A DNA stretch of 40,027 nt, taken from Eubacterium sp. Its GTDB lineage: Bacteria > Bacillota > Clostridia > Oscillospirales > Acutalibacteraceae. Of this stretch, positions 23,469 through 30,713 are shown one piece after another. A program made the translations under genes and the position numbers. Positions within the stretch are counted from its first letter, which is position 1. Each line of letters opens with the position of its first letter. The notes beneath the pieces are model-generated. The model worked only from the letters and a program-made list of their open reading frames with translations, was not told where the DNA came from and searched no databases. Where the stretch lies: contig DVEP01000009.1 in the NCBI GenBank assembly GCA_015655975.1, positions 1 to 40,027 on the forward strand. Reading direction: 5' to 3'.

Positions 23469-23498
23469 ATTATACCATACAATGTGCTAAATAGTCAA
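23469..23498 (-). promoter_or_regulatory. Promoter of the Crp/Fnr-type gene
   Basis: TTGACT (23498-23493), 18 bases, perfect TATAAT (23474-23469) on the minus strand. The predicted start of transcription would be only 6-15 bases from the possible start codons. GCACA/TGTGC arms at about 23455 and 23487 flank the -10 box and could be an autoregulatory dyad. Confidence 0.5.
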
Positions 23499-23530
23499 AT
23501 ATCAGTAAAAAAACAGAATATCGGGACATA

Positions 23531-23562
23531 AAAAACGGTTGGATGTTACTCCAACCGTTTTT
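23531..23562 (-). terminator. Terminator of the hexosaminidase gene
   Basis: AAAAACGGTTGGA-TGTTAC-TCCAACCGTTTTT, directly after the stop at 23564-23566. On the minus strand it is followed by further T residues. Confidence 0.85.
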
Positions 23563-23563
23563 C

Positions 23564-25189
23564 TCACTTTCGAGCGTCTTCAACTTCAAGACAAGGGTTT
23601 TTGAAGAAGAAATTTCTCATATATTTTGCGCGTTTTAACAGACTGTTGCTCAAAGCAAACTCACGCGGAGCGTAGTTTACACCCAACTCTTTGAGAATAT
23701 TCTCGTAGTCGTCAAGTCTTGCAGCAAAAGACTTGAAATCTTTGTTCTCTTTTTCAGTCCAGCCGACTTCACAAACTGCTGCAAGTCGTGGAAAAAGGTT
23801 AAAATCGACTTTCTCGATTGTGTGAACAAACTCTGTCCAAAGTTCGCCCTCAACACCGAGAATATTCTTTTCAGCCTCCGATTTTACACCGCTTTTTGAA
23901 GGCTCAAAGTTGTATGTATTTTTTATTTTAACTTCGCAGTTAGGATAGTCCAAATAAAAAGCCGTCTGTCTGCTTAAAATCATTTGACCGCCTGAATTAA
24001 CATAATCCTCAGCCTTTTTATCTCTTTTTGGAGTCCAATACTGACCGATGATTGATTTGTCAAGATTTTTTGCACCCAAAATCTCATTCCAGCCAATAAG
24101 TCTTTTGCCTTTCTTTTTAACATATTCGTTAATTTGATTGTTGAAATAACCTTGAAGTTCATCAACAGAATTGAGACCTTTTTCTTTGATTACTTTTTGA
24201 CAATCGGGGCACTTTTTCCATTCATCACGCGGTGCTTCATCTCCGCCGATGTGGAAATACGGCGCAGGGAAAAGTTCGCAAACCTCATCTATAACATCAT
24301 ATATAAAATCGTATGTAAATTGTTTGCCCAAACAAGCAGACCTGTTCCACGAATTGTCTTTATATCCGAGTTGAGTTCTTGGTACGGTACCGCCAAAATA
24401 GTACGCAACATCCGTATCAAGTTTTCTGCATGCAAGTTCAGGATAAGCAGCCTCTGCAGCTGTAAAATGAGCAGGCATATCAATTTCAGGAATAACAGTA
24501 ATACCTCTTTCGCCTGCGTACTGCACTATTTCTCTTACTTCTTCTTGAGTATAGTAGCCGTTGTCTCTTTCAGGGTCGCTTACTGCAACGACATTTTTCT
24601 CTTTCCAGCCTGTACGCTGAGTTGCTTTTCTCTTCGCGCCGATTTCTGTCAAAAGCGGATATTTTTTAATTTCTATTCTCCAGCCTTGGTCATCTGTCAG
24701 GTGCCAATGAAAAATGTTCAGTTTGTGAAGAAGCATCAAATCGAGAAGTCTTTTAATTTCATCAACAGTAAAAAAGTGTCTCGAGCAATCAAGCATTTGA
24801 CCTCTCCATGAATATCTCGGAGCGTCTTTAATCTCAACGCAGGAAATATCCAAAGATTTTTTACCTTTTGAAGTGTCAAACCTGCCGATTTGACGAAGTG
24901 TTTGAATTGCGTATAACACGCCTTTAAAAGTTGACGCTTTAACTACGATTTTTTCGTTTGAAACTGAAAGTTCGTAGCCCTCGTCAGCAATAGATTTGTC
25001 CAAAACAAAAGTTACATCTGCATTATCGCAAACTATTGCATCGCATGAAAAAACTTTTTTAAACATTTCATTGTAAAACTTTGAGACAGAAGAAAATTCT
25101 TTGTCAAAAAAGACCGTCGTTTTTTCAGTCATTGAAAAACAGCCTGACAATTCTTTTACTTTTGACGGCATAGGAATTATACTAATCAT
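23564..25189 (-). CDS. Family 20 beta-N-acetylhexosaminidase
   Basis: 541 residues. Residues about 1-120 form the GH20b non-catalytic domain; the catalytic barrel starts at RGQMLDCSRHFF. GH20 signatures include HWHLTDDQGWRIEIKKYP (161-178) and the catalytic pair Asp317-Glu318 in FHIGGDEAPRDEW, where Asp assists the acetamido group and Glu is the acid/base. There is no signal peptide, so it should act in the cytoplasm on imported chitobiose-type or host/murein amino-sugar oligosaccharides. AAGGAGAA precedes the ATG. It follows the bcp gene by 111 bases with its own candidate promoter. Confidence 0.95.
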   Translation of the reverse strand: MISIIPMPSKVKELSGCFSMTEKTTVFFDKEFSSVSKFYNEMFKKVFSCDAIVCDNADVTFVLDKSIADEGYELSVSNEKIVVKASTFKGVLYAIQTLRQIGRFDTSKGKKSLDISCVEIKDAPRYSWRGQMLDCSRHFFTVDEIKRLLDLMLLHKLNIFHWHLTDDQGWRIEIKKYPLLTEIGAKRKATQRTGWKEKNVVAVSDPERDNGYYTQEEVREIVQYAGERGITVIPEIDMPAHFTAAEAAYPELACRKLDTDVAYYFGGTVPRTQLGYKDNSWNRSACLGKQFTYDFIYDVIDEVCELFPAPYFHIGGDEAPRDEWKKCPDCQKVIKEKGLNSVDELQGYFNNQINEYVKKKGKRLIGWNEILGAKNLDKSIIGQYWTPKRDKKAEDYVNSGGQMILSRQTAFYLDYPNCEVKIKNTYNFEPSKSGVKSEAEKNILGVEGELWTEFVHTIEKVDFNLFPRLAAVCEVGWTEKENKDFKSFAARLDDYENILKELGVNYAPREFALSNSLLKRAKYMRNFFFKNPCLEVEDARK

Positions 25190-25224
25190 AATAATTCTCC
25201 TTGATGTACAATTATTGAAACTTA

Positions 25225-25254
25225 ATTATATAACAAAAGTAATGGTAAAAGCAA
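25225..25254 (-). promoter_or_regulatory. Candidate promoter of the hexosaminidase gene
   Basis: TTGCTT (25254-25249), 18 bases, perfect TATAAT (25230-25225) on the minus strand, about 35 bases before the ATG. Confidence 0.45.
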
Positions 25255-25300
25255 TTAAAAATCATTGCAAAATATTAAACACTTCGTGTAGTAATTTAAC

Positions 25301-25768
25301 TTATGAATTTGAGTTTTCAATGTACTCAATGATTTCCTCTGCGTTTGTGTCAGGTTTTGCCTTTTTCCAAACTTTTTCGATAACCCCGTCTTCATTTATC
25401 AAGTATGTACTGCGTACAACACCGAAAGAAGTTTTGCCGTACATCTTTTTCTCCTGCCAAACATCGTAGTCTTTAATGGCTTTGAGTTCGGGGTCGGACA
25501 AAAGTGTGAACGGTAAATCGTATTTTTCGGCAAATCGTATGTGAGACGCTTCACTGTCTTTGCTGATGCCTATAACCTTAACATTCATCTCTTCAAACTT
25601 TGAAAAATTGTTTGAAAAAGCGCAAGCCTGCCTTGTACAACCGGGCGTACTGTCTTTCGGGTAGAAATAAACAACAACTTTCTGTCCTTTGAAATCTGAA
25701 AGTTTAACTTCGTTTGAATTTTTATCATTTAAAACAATTTCAGGAGCAACTGTTCCCTCTGTAAGCAT
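25301..25768 (-). CDS. bcp: Thiol peroxidase / peroxiredoxin, Bcp (PrxQ) type
   Basis: 155 residues, standard for Bcp/PrxQ. The active site is D-S-T-P-G-C44-T-R-Q-A-C49: peroxidatic Cys44 and resolving Cys49 five residues later, the alpha2-type two-Cys Bcp pattern. It reduces hydrogen and alkyl peroxides using thioredoxin as donor. A GAGGTGA site precedes the ATG. Together with rubrerythrin (5494) it forms the peroxide defence visible in the window. A short ACAC-GAA-GTGT hairpin followed by TTTAATATTTT lies just after the stop and may be a weak terminator. Confidence 0.95.
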   Translation of the reverse strand: MLTEGTVAPEIVLNDKNSNEVKLSDFKGQKVVVYFYPKDSTPGCTRQACAFSNNFSKFEEMNVKVIGISKDSEASHIRFAEKYDLPFTLLSDPELKAIKDYDVWQEKKMYGKTSFGVVRSTYLINEDGVIEKVWKKAKPDTNAEEIIEYIENSNS

Positions 25769-25832
25769 AAAATCACCTCATAAAACTAAATTAAACAAAC
25801 AATGTCTGTAACCACATATTAACATAAAACAA

Positions 25833-25874
25833 TAAAAAAATAAAGCGACCGTAGAAAAACTCAACAGTCGCTTT
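25833..25874 (-). terminator. Third of three tandem minus-strand hairpins (terminator)
   Basis: AAAGCGAC (25842-25849) pairs with GTCGCTTT (25867-25874); the minus strand continues ATTTTTTTATTG. It is closest to the bcp gene and lies upstream of it. Confidence 0.6.
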
Positions 25875-25905
25875 GTTAAAAACAGTGTCCCTCTTTATCA
25901 GACAC
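25875..25905 (-). terminator. Second of three tandem minus-strand hairpins (terminator-like)
   Basis: GTGTC (25885-25889) pairs with GACAC (25901-25905); on the minus strand the stem is followed by TGTTTTTAAC. The stem is short. Confidence 0.4.
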
Positions 25906-25925
25906 GGTATTTATGCGTCGCTTAA

Positions 25926-25962
25926 ATAAAAAATTAGGAGAGAACGAAAATTTCATTCTCCC
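25926..25962 (-). terminator. Terminator of the sigma-like operon
   Basis: On the minus strand GGAGAATGAAA pairs with TTTTCGTTCTCTCC with two bulges, then TAATTTTTTATTT. It lies 13 bases past the stop at 25975. Confidence 0.65.
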
Positions 25963-25974
25963 TTTTTGAAGTAT

Positions 25975-26301
25975 TCAGTTTTCAAGATAAAATGTTTCTG
26001 CTTTTTCAGCGGCATAAAAGCAATATTTGAGTATATTTTTCATTCTTTCGCAACCACTGTCGATATGCTTTTTCACGGTCGGCTGAGTCAAACCCAACTT
26101 TTTTGCCACCTGTCTTTGCGACATATTTTTAAAATATGCAAGTTCAATACACTCTCTTTGTCTGTCGGTCAGTTCCTTTTCCAAAATGACAGGTATCATA
26201 TTTTTCAATATTCCTATTGTAAACGAATTGCTCGTGTTTGTTTCACAAGCGTACAAATCTTCGCTAATTAATTCAATGGAGTTTTCAAAAGCGTCGTTCA
26301 T
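25975..26301 (-). CDS. Sigma-70 region 4-like / HTH regulator, 108 residues
   Basis: Only a sigma region 4-type domain is recognisable (about residues 44-92): L-T-D-R-Q-R-E-C-I-E-L-A-Y-F followed by the HTH M-S-Q-R-Q-V-A-K-K-L-G-L-T-Q-P-T-V-K-K-H-I. Region 2, needed for -10 recognition, is missing, so it is not a complete sigma factor. Such short proteins occur as accessory sigma fragments or phage/ICE-type regulators. Its ATG overlaps the stop of the upstream small gene as ATGA, so the two are translationally coupled. Targets unknown. Confidence 0.8.
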   Translation of the reverse strand: MNDAFENSIELISEDLYACETNTSNSFTIGILKNMIPVILEKELTDRQRECIELAYFKNMSQRQVAKKLGLTQPTVKKHIDSGCERMKNILKYCFYAAEKAETFYLEN

Positions 26302-26507
26302 TCCTCATCATCTCCGTAATAAGCAGACAAAATTTTATATGTTGCTCTGCATTCGAGCGCCATATCATAGTAAATTCTGATTTTCTTTCTCAAATTCATC
26401 AAATCTTGACCGCTGTATATCGACAGCAAAGGTCTCAAGCCTTCAATTTTATTGCACAGCTTTTGATACTCTTTTTCATATTCTTCTGCAAGTTCATCAA
26501 TCGTCAT
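26298..26507 (-). CDS. Small coiled-coil-like protein, 69 residues, partner of the sigma-like regulator
   Basis: Highly charged and helical (D-E-L-A-E-E-Y-E-K-E-Y-Q-K-L; later L-M-N-L-R-K-K-I-R-I-Y-Y), ending in D-D-E-E, without a membrane segment. Not recognised as a known family. GAAAGGATTGAG precedes the ATG. The ATGA overlap with the sigma-like gene implies the two products act together, for example as regulator and partner or anti-factor; this is inference. It has a good promoter and a leader hairpin. Confidence 0.6.
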   Translation of the reverse strand: MTIDELAEEYEKEYQKLCNKIEGLRPLLSIYSGQDLMNLRKKIRIYYDMALECRATYKILSAYYGDDEE

Positions 26508-26530
26508 TTTCTCAATCCTTTCACTACAAT

Positions 26531-26588
26531 AAGAAGCGAGTGGCGGCTTCTTTTCTACGATATTAGTCGAACAAATGTACTAAGTCAA
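26531..26588 (-). promoter_or_regulatory. Promoter and leader hairpin of the sigma-like operon
   Basis: TTGACT (26588-26583), 17 bases, TAATAT (26565-26560) on the minus strand. The leader then folds AAGAAGC-(8)-GCTTCTT (26552-26531) shortly before the ribosome binding site, which could modulate expression. Confidence 0.5.
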
Positions 26589-26690
26589 TTTAAAGGGAAA
26601 AATATTGTACTGTAAAAAATCGAAAAAAGGGGTGTTTTGTAAATATTTGAAACTTTAATTAATATAATACAAAAAAGTTAATTAATTACA

Positions 26691-26719
26691 TTGACAAACT
26701 ATTAATTCTGCCGTATAAT
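26691..26719 (+). promoter_or_regulatory. Strong promoter of a small RNA
   Basis: A consensus TTGACA (26691-26696), exactly 17 bases, and a consensus TATAAT (26714-26719). No reading frame of any size with a ribosome binding site follows for more than 500 bases; the next structure is a set of hairpins and a terminator. Confidence 0.75.
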
Positions 26720-26725
26720 TCTATC

Positions 26726-26855
26726 TACGGTGCTGATAGATACGCACCACACATTTTCTTATACGGAGCCGCAACCGTGTAAGAATTTGTCCTCCTACAG
26801 TTTGTTATAAACAGAGAGGGGAAAGGGGCCGTGTTAACGACCCCTTTCTTCTTTG
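26726..26855 (+). ncRNA. Candidate structured small RNA with exposed anti-Shine-Dalgarno CCTCCT
   Basis: About 125 nucleotides from the predicted start near 26726 to a terminator (GAAAGGGG-(12)-CCCCTTTC, 26821-26848, followed by TTCTTTG). Between lie two clear hairpins: GGTGC-(10)-GCACC (about 26729-26748), and TTCTTATACGG pairing with CCGTGTAAGAA across an 8-base loop (about 26757-26786). A small stem GTTT-(5)-AAAC follows (26800-26812). The stretch between the second and third hairpins is unpaired and contains CCTCCT (26791-26796), complementary to ribosome binding sites. It does not match my memory of 6S, SRP, tmRNA, RNase P or common riboswitches. A trans-acting small RNA that masks ribosome binding sites is the simplest reading; an unrecognised riboswitch is less likely because no gene follows before the next promoter. 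Confidence 0.6.
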
Positions 26856-26941
26856 CAGTTTGTTTATATAATATGTTATAAATTACTGTTGTTTTAAACA
26901 TTAAATTATACATACTGACCTGATTTTTTTAAAAAACTGTC

Positions 26942-26970
26942 TTGTAAAGTGTTTTACAATATGATAAAAT
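26942..26970 (+). promoter_or_regulatory. Promoter of the brnQ T-box transcript with overlapping dyad
   Basis: TTGTAA (26942-26947), 17 bases, TAAAAT (26965-26970). The -35 lies in a perfect dyad TTGTAAA-GTGT-TTTACAA (26942-26959), a possible operator adding a second layer of control over the T-box. Confidence 0.5.
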
Positions 26971-26997
26971 GTTTGTCAACAAATGAATAAATTGATA

Positions 26998-27247
26998 AAT
27001 TCTATTGATGGGAACAAGTAACCTTTTACGAATTTCAAAGAGAGGCAACGGTCGGTGCGAGTTGCCAAAGGACTGACTGAGTGAAATCATCCCTGAGAAG
27101 CGAACCGAAACAAAGTAAGTAAGCCGGAGTTAAGCCCCGTTACAAGCGATACGCATTGATAGATGCGAACAGAGCCAAATTTCAATTTGGGAACTAAGGT
27201 GGTACCACGATTTACAAGTCGTCCTTTGATTAAGGACGACTTTTTTA
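26998..27247 (+). promoter_or_regulatory. T-box leader (isoleucine-type) of brnQ
   Basis: The conserved T-box sequence AAGGTGGTACCACG lies at about 27196-27209. It is followed by an intrinsic terminator: AAGTCGTCCTT (27216-27226), TGATT, AAGGACGACTT, T-run to 27247. Upstream is a long stem I region with an AGTAAGT bulge near 27115. The specifier region reads GTGAAATCATCCC (27081-27093), where the likely specifier codon is ATC (27086-27088), i.e. tRNA-Ile. Uncharged tRNA-Ile would stabilise the antiterminator and switch brnQ on. T-box identity is secure; the specifier is a strong inference. Confidence 0.9.
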
Positions 27248-27268
27248 TTTTATAAAGGAGTTATATTA

Positions 27269-28663
27269 ATGAAATTAGAAAAGAAAAAACTAATGCTTTT
27301 AAGTTTTATGTTGTTTTCGCTGTTTTTCGGAGCAGGAAACCTCATATTCCCCCCGTTTTTAGGACAAAACGCAGGCGACAAAATGCCGTTTGCGATAGCA
27401 ACATTTTTAATTACAGCCGTACTTTTGCCTGTTTTGGGACTGATAGTTGTGGCGCAATTTGAGGGTATAGACAAACTTGCCTCAAAAGTCGGAAAGCATT
27501 TCGGCGTTGTGTTTACAATACTTGTATATTTGTCAATCGGTCCCGGTTTAGGTATTCCCCGAGCTGCGTCCGTACCTTTTGAAATGGCTGTCGCACCGTA
27601 TTTGCCTGAAGATGCATCGCTCATGATTTTTATGCTCATATATTCGGCAGTATTTTTTGTTTTCGCCGCTTGGATAGCAATGACGCCGAACAAACTTGTT
27701 GAACGAGTAGGAAAAATTTTGACCCCTGCCCTTCTCATTTTGATAGTATTTTTCTTTGTAAGTTTTTTAATCAAAGGCGAAATATCTGTTGCCCCTGCTG
27801 TCGGAGAGTATAAAACATCTGCCGCAGCAAAAGGCTTTTTGGAAGGCTATCAGACAATGGACACCATCTCTGCTCTCAACTTCGGTCTTGTTCTTGCAAC
27901 CACTCTCGGTTCTCTCGGCGTCAAAGACAGAAAAGGAATTGTAAAAAACACCGTCCGTGCAGGTGCAATCGCGGGATTAATTCTTTCGGCGGTTTATTTG
28001 ATGCTCTCATATATGGGTATGGCAAGCAGTAATGTTTACCCTATTCAAGAAAACGGAGCGTGGACTTTGCGTTGCATAATCGAGCAGTTATTCGGAGCGC
28101 CGGGTGCAATTCTTCTTGCAGCTATTTTCACTCTTGCCTGTCTTACAACCTGTATAGGTCTCATCACATCTACATCTCAATACTTTGCAAGCGTTTTCAA
28201 AAAAATATCGTATCGTGGTTGGGTAACCATCATTTCAGGCTTCTCGTTCATAGTCTGCAATCAGGGTCTTAACGCAATTCTCAGCATTTCCGTGCCTATT
28301 CTAAACGCAATTTATCCAATCGCAATAATGCTCATAATACTCGGTTTAAGCGACAAGAAATTAAAAGGCAACAAGTACATTTACCCCGTAACAATCACTT
28401 TTGTAGGTATCACAAGCGTTTTATATTCACTTGAAACTCTCAAAGTTCCTATGGGCAAATTCGGAGAAATGCTCCACAAACTTCCTCTGTATTCGCTCGG
28501 TCTCGGCTGGGTACTTATAGCTGTAATTACAGTTGCCGTAAGCCTTGTTGCTTGGGCAATTAAATGCAAAGTTACAAGCAACAAAACCGAAGAATGCACA
28601 GAATGTTGTGCTGACGGTGAATGTATAGAGTGCAGTGAAAGTGTTGAAGAACTTTCGGAATAA
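27269..28663 (+). CDS. brnQ: Branched-chain amino acid:cation symporter BrnQ (LIV-II) with Cys-rich tail
   Basis: 464 residues, 12 predicted membrane spans. Family marks include FGAGNLIFPPFLGQNAGD at the N-terminus and GPGLGIPRAASVPFEMA. It imports Ile, Leu and Val with Na+ or H+. After the last span a cytoplasmic tail carries E-E-C-T-E-C-C-A-D-G-E-C-I-E-C (Cys443, 446, 447, 452, 455), which is not a normal BrnQ feature. A good AAAGGAG site precedes the ATG and the gene lies directly after the Ile T-box, matching its function. No T-tract terminator is obvious after the gene. Confidence 0.95.
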   Translation: MKLEKKKLMLLSFMLFSLFFGAGNLIFPPFLGQNAGDKMPFAIATFLITAVLLPVLGLIVVAQFEGIDKLASKVGKHFGVVFTILVYLSIGPGLGIPRAASVPFEMAVAPYLPEDASLMIFMLIYSAVFFVFAAWIAMTPNKLVERVGKILTPALLILIVFFFVSFLIKGEISVAPAVGEYKTSAAAKGFLEGYQTMDTISALNFGLVLATTLGSLGVKDRKGIVKNTVRAGAIAGLILSAVYLMLSYMGMASSNVYPIQENGAWTLRCIIEQLFGAPGAILLAAIFTLACLTTCIGLITSTSQYFASVFKKISYRGWVTIISGFSFIVCNQGLNAILSISVPILNAIYPIAIMLIILGLSDKKLKGNKYIYPVTITFVGITSVLYSLETLKVPMGKFGEMLHKLPLYSLGLGWVLIAVITVAVSLVAWAIKCKVTSNKTEECTECCADGECIECSESVEELSE

Positions 28664-28726
28664 CAAATAAACATTATGACATTATATCTAAGATATTAAA
28701 ATAATTTTTATTTACAATTAAACACA

Positions 28727-28756
28727 AACTCGGAATGACAAAAGCCGTTCCGAGTT
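28727..28756. repeat. Inverted repeat after brnQ
   Basis: AACTCGGAA (28727-28735) and TTCCGAGTT (28748-28756) form a 9-bp stem. There is no clear T-run on the plus strand; on the minus strand it is followed by TGTGTTTAATT, so it may back up the tRNA terminator. The rest of the 28664-28860 spacer is AT-rich with nothing else recognisable. Confidence 0.4.
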
Positions 28757-28821
28757 CCGATAAATAAAAGTATTTGCTTAAAAACGAGTAACAAAAAAAT
28801 TATTTGCTGAAATACAGAAAA

Positions 28822-28858
28822 TAAAAAAACCTGCGCTCGCTGATTGCTTGCACAGGTT
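28822..28858 (-). terminator. Terminator of the tRNA-Ser gene
   Basis: On the minus strand AACCTGTGC... pairs with ...GCGCAGGTT and is followed by TTTTTTATTTTC, starting one base past the CCA end of the tRNA. Confidence 0.75.
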
Positions 28859-28859
28859 A

Positions 28860-28948
28860 TGGCGCAGACGGTGGGATTCGAACCCACGGGGGATTGCTCC
28901 CTAACTGATTTCGAGTCAGCCCCGTTATGACCACTTCGATACATCTGC
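28860..28948 (-). tRNA. tRNA-Ser (anticodon CGA)
   Basis: The minus strand folds as a class II tRNA. The acceptor is GCAGATG/CGTCTGC with discriminator G and an encoded CCA (28862-28860). The anticodon arm is GCTGA-CTCGAAA-TCAGT with anticodon CGA (plus-strand 28911-28913). The long variable arm GGGAGCAATCCC is typical of serine, and the T arm contains GGGTTCGAATCCC. It reads UCG codons. Confidence 0.95.
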
Positions 28949-29038
28949 ATTTTGCAAAATTATATTTCTGCAACAGAGATTATAGTTTATTTTACCGTTT
29001 TTGTCAACAAATATAATTCATTAATTTGTTCCAATTAA

Positions 29039-29067
29039 TTGACACTGTTGTTTTTTAGTATTAAAAT
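29039..29067 (+). promoter_or_regulatory. Promoter of ilvA-ridA
   Basis: A consensus TTGACA (29039-29044), 17 bases, TAAAAT (29062-29067), about 25 bases before the GTG start. No T-box or other leader fits in this space. Confidence 0.65.
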
Positions 29068-29091
29068 AAAATACGGAAAGAAGGAATTTAA

Positions 29092-30291
29092 GTGCTTACA
29101 CTTGACAAAGTTTATCATGCATCACGAGTTTTAAAGAATGTTATACGCGAAACAGATATGATTTCTGCTCCGAACATAAAACCCGGAGTAAATCTATATT
29201 TAAAAACCGAAAATCTTCAGGTTACGGGTTCTTTTAAAATCAGAGGCTCATACTACAAAATTTCGCAATTAAGCGAAGAAGAAAAAGCAAACGGTGTAAT
29301 CGCCTGTTCGGCAGGAAACCACGCACAAGGCGTTGCGCTTGCGGCAACCAAAAACAATATTAAATCTATCATTTGTCTGCCTGACGGCGCTCCTATTTCA
29401 AAAGTTGAGGCAACAAAAAAATACGGTGCCGAAGTGTGTCTTGTAAAAGGCGTATATGATGACGCTTATCAAAAAGCTCTCGACTTAAAAGAGGAAAAAG
29501 GCTATACATTTATTCACCCGTTTGACGACGAAGATGTAATTGCAGGTCAAGGTACAATCGGACTTGAGGTTATGGAACAACTGCCGAATGCAGATGTAAT
29601 AGTTGTTCCAATCGGCGGCGGCGGACTCATTTCGGGTATAGCGTACACCGTAAAACAAATTAACCCACGCTGCAAAATCTACGGCGTTCAGGCTTCGGGC
29701 GCACCGTCAATGGAACAAAGTATTGCCGACGGAGAAATCAAAACTCTGCCGAGAGTTCAAACCATTGCAGACGGTATCGCAGTTAAAACACCCGGAAACA
29801 ATACATACGAACTTTGCAAAAACTATGTTGACGGAATTGTTACCGTTACAGACGACGAAATCAGCGCCGCTATTTTGACTTTGCTTGAACAACAAAAACT
29901 CATAGCAGAAGGTGCAGGCGCAGTGCCCGTAGCGGCAGTCCTTTTTGACAAAATCCCAGATATTCAGGGTAAAAATGTCTGCTGTGTCGTAAGCGGCGGC
30001 AACATTGATGTTACCATTCTTTCAAGAGTGATTGAAAGAGGTCTTAAAATGGGCGGCAGAACTGCAAATATCACTATTGCATTGTCTGACAAACCCGGTC
30101 AGCTTTCAGGCGTTTCATCCATCATTGCAAATCTCGGTGCGAATGTTGTCAGTGTGAACTATGACAGTACAGACCTTGATATGAATATTACAGACTGCTA
30201 TCTTAAACTTGCAATAGAGACAAGAGATTTTGAACACATAGTCGCAATTAAAAAAGCACTAATTGACGCAGGCTTTGAAGTCTGCGATTAA
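29092..30291 (+). CDS. ilvA: Threonine ammonia-lyase (threonine dehydratase) with ACT domain
   Basis: 399 residues beginning at GTG, with AGAAGGA upstream; no better start is nearby. The PLP lysine is Lys49 in T-G-S-F-K-I-R-G, the phosphate-binding loop is V-P-I-G-G-G-G-L, and S-A-G-N-H-A-Q-G is the substrate loop. A single C-terminal ACT domain (about 325-399, ITIALSDKPGQLSGVSSIIANLGANVV) gives either allosteric control or catabolic-type behaviour. The enzyme turns threonine into 2-oxobutyrate and ammonia through a reactive enamine. ridA follows after 15 bases, which is functionally apt. Whether it is biosynthetic or catabolic is open; the compact length favours the catabolic/TdcB-like ACT group. 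Confidence 0.95.
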   Translation: MLTLDKVYHASRVLKNVIRETDMISAPNIKPGVNLYLKTENLQVTGSFKIRGSYYKISQLSEEEKANGVIACSAGNHAQGVALAATKNNIKSIICLPDGAPISKVEATKKYGAEVCLVKGVYDDAYQKALDLKEEKGYTFIHPFDDEDVIAGQGTIGLEVMEQLPNADVIVVPIGGGGLISGIAYTVKQINPRCKIYGVQASGAPSMEQSIADGEIKTLPRVQTIADGIAVKTPGNNTYELCKNYVDGIVTVTDDEISAAILTLLEQQKLIAEGAGAVPVAAVLFDKIPDIQGKNVCCVVSGGNIDVTILSRVIERGLKMGGRTANITIALSDKPGQLSGVSSIIANLGANVVSVNYDSTDLDMNITDCYLKLAIETRDFEHIVAIKKALIDAGFEVCD

Positions 30292-30306
30292 ACGGAGGTA
30301 ACAGAT

Positions 30307-30681
30307 ATGACAGAAAAAATTGCTACAAACAATGCACCCGACGCAATCGGCCCGTATTCCCAGGCTGTAAAGTGCAACAATATGCTTTACACAAGCGGTC
30401 AAATTGCCCTCAACCCTAAAACAAACAGCGTTGAAGCAACAACTATCGAAGAACAAACAAGACAGGTTTGCGAAAATTTGAAAGCAGTTGTGGAAGCGGC
30501 AGGCTCTTCTATGGACAAAGTTGTTAAAACCACCTGCTTCCTTGCTGATATGGGCGATTTTGCAAAGTTCAATGAAATTTACGCCGAATATTTCACTTCA
30601 AAACCTGCTCGCTCCTGCGTAGCAGTAAAAGAGTTGCCTAAATCGGTACTTTGCGAAGTTGAACTTATCGCAGAACTTTAA
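30307..30681 (+). CDS. ridA: RidA reactive intermediate deaminase
   Basis: 124 residues, the standard length of the RidA/YjgF family. It contains A-P-x-A-I-G-P-Y-S-Q-A at residues 10-20, the catalytic Arg102 in P-A-R-S-C-V-A-V, and Glu117 in L-C-E-V-E. RidA hydrolyses the enamine/imine intermediates (such as 2-aminoacrylate) released by PLP enzymes like IlvA, preventing damage to other PLP enzymes. It lies 15 bases after ilvA with an ACGGAGGT-type site, so producer and detoxifier of the same intermediate are made together. A terminator follows at 30714-30755. Confidence 0.95.
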   Translation: MTEKIATNNAPDAIGPYSQAVKCNNMLYTSGQIALNPKTNSVEATTIEEQTRQVCENLKAVVEAAGSSMDKVVKTTCFLADMGDFAKFNEIYAEYFTSKPARSCVAVKELPKSVLCEVELIAEL

Positions 30682-30713
30682 TTCAAACCACAGAAACAGA
30701 AATAAACCGTATG

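Noticed and set aside
26726..26855. Small RNA region considered as 6S, SRP RNA or a riboswitch
   Set aside because: No long 6S-type rod, no SRP GGAAGCAGCC-type tip loop, and no gene follows before the next promoter, so a cis-acting riboswitch is not supported.
26725..26913. 62-codon minus-strand frame across the small RNA
   Set aside because: Low-complexity product, no ribosome binding site, and fully overlapped by the better supported promoter-RNA-terminator unit.
28822..28858. Hairpin beside tRNA-Ser as an integration attachment site
   Set aside because: The stem with T-run on the minus strand is explained as the tRNA terminator; no duplicated tRNA 3' end or integrase was seen.
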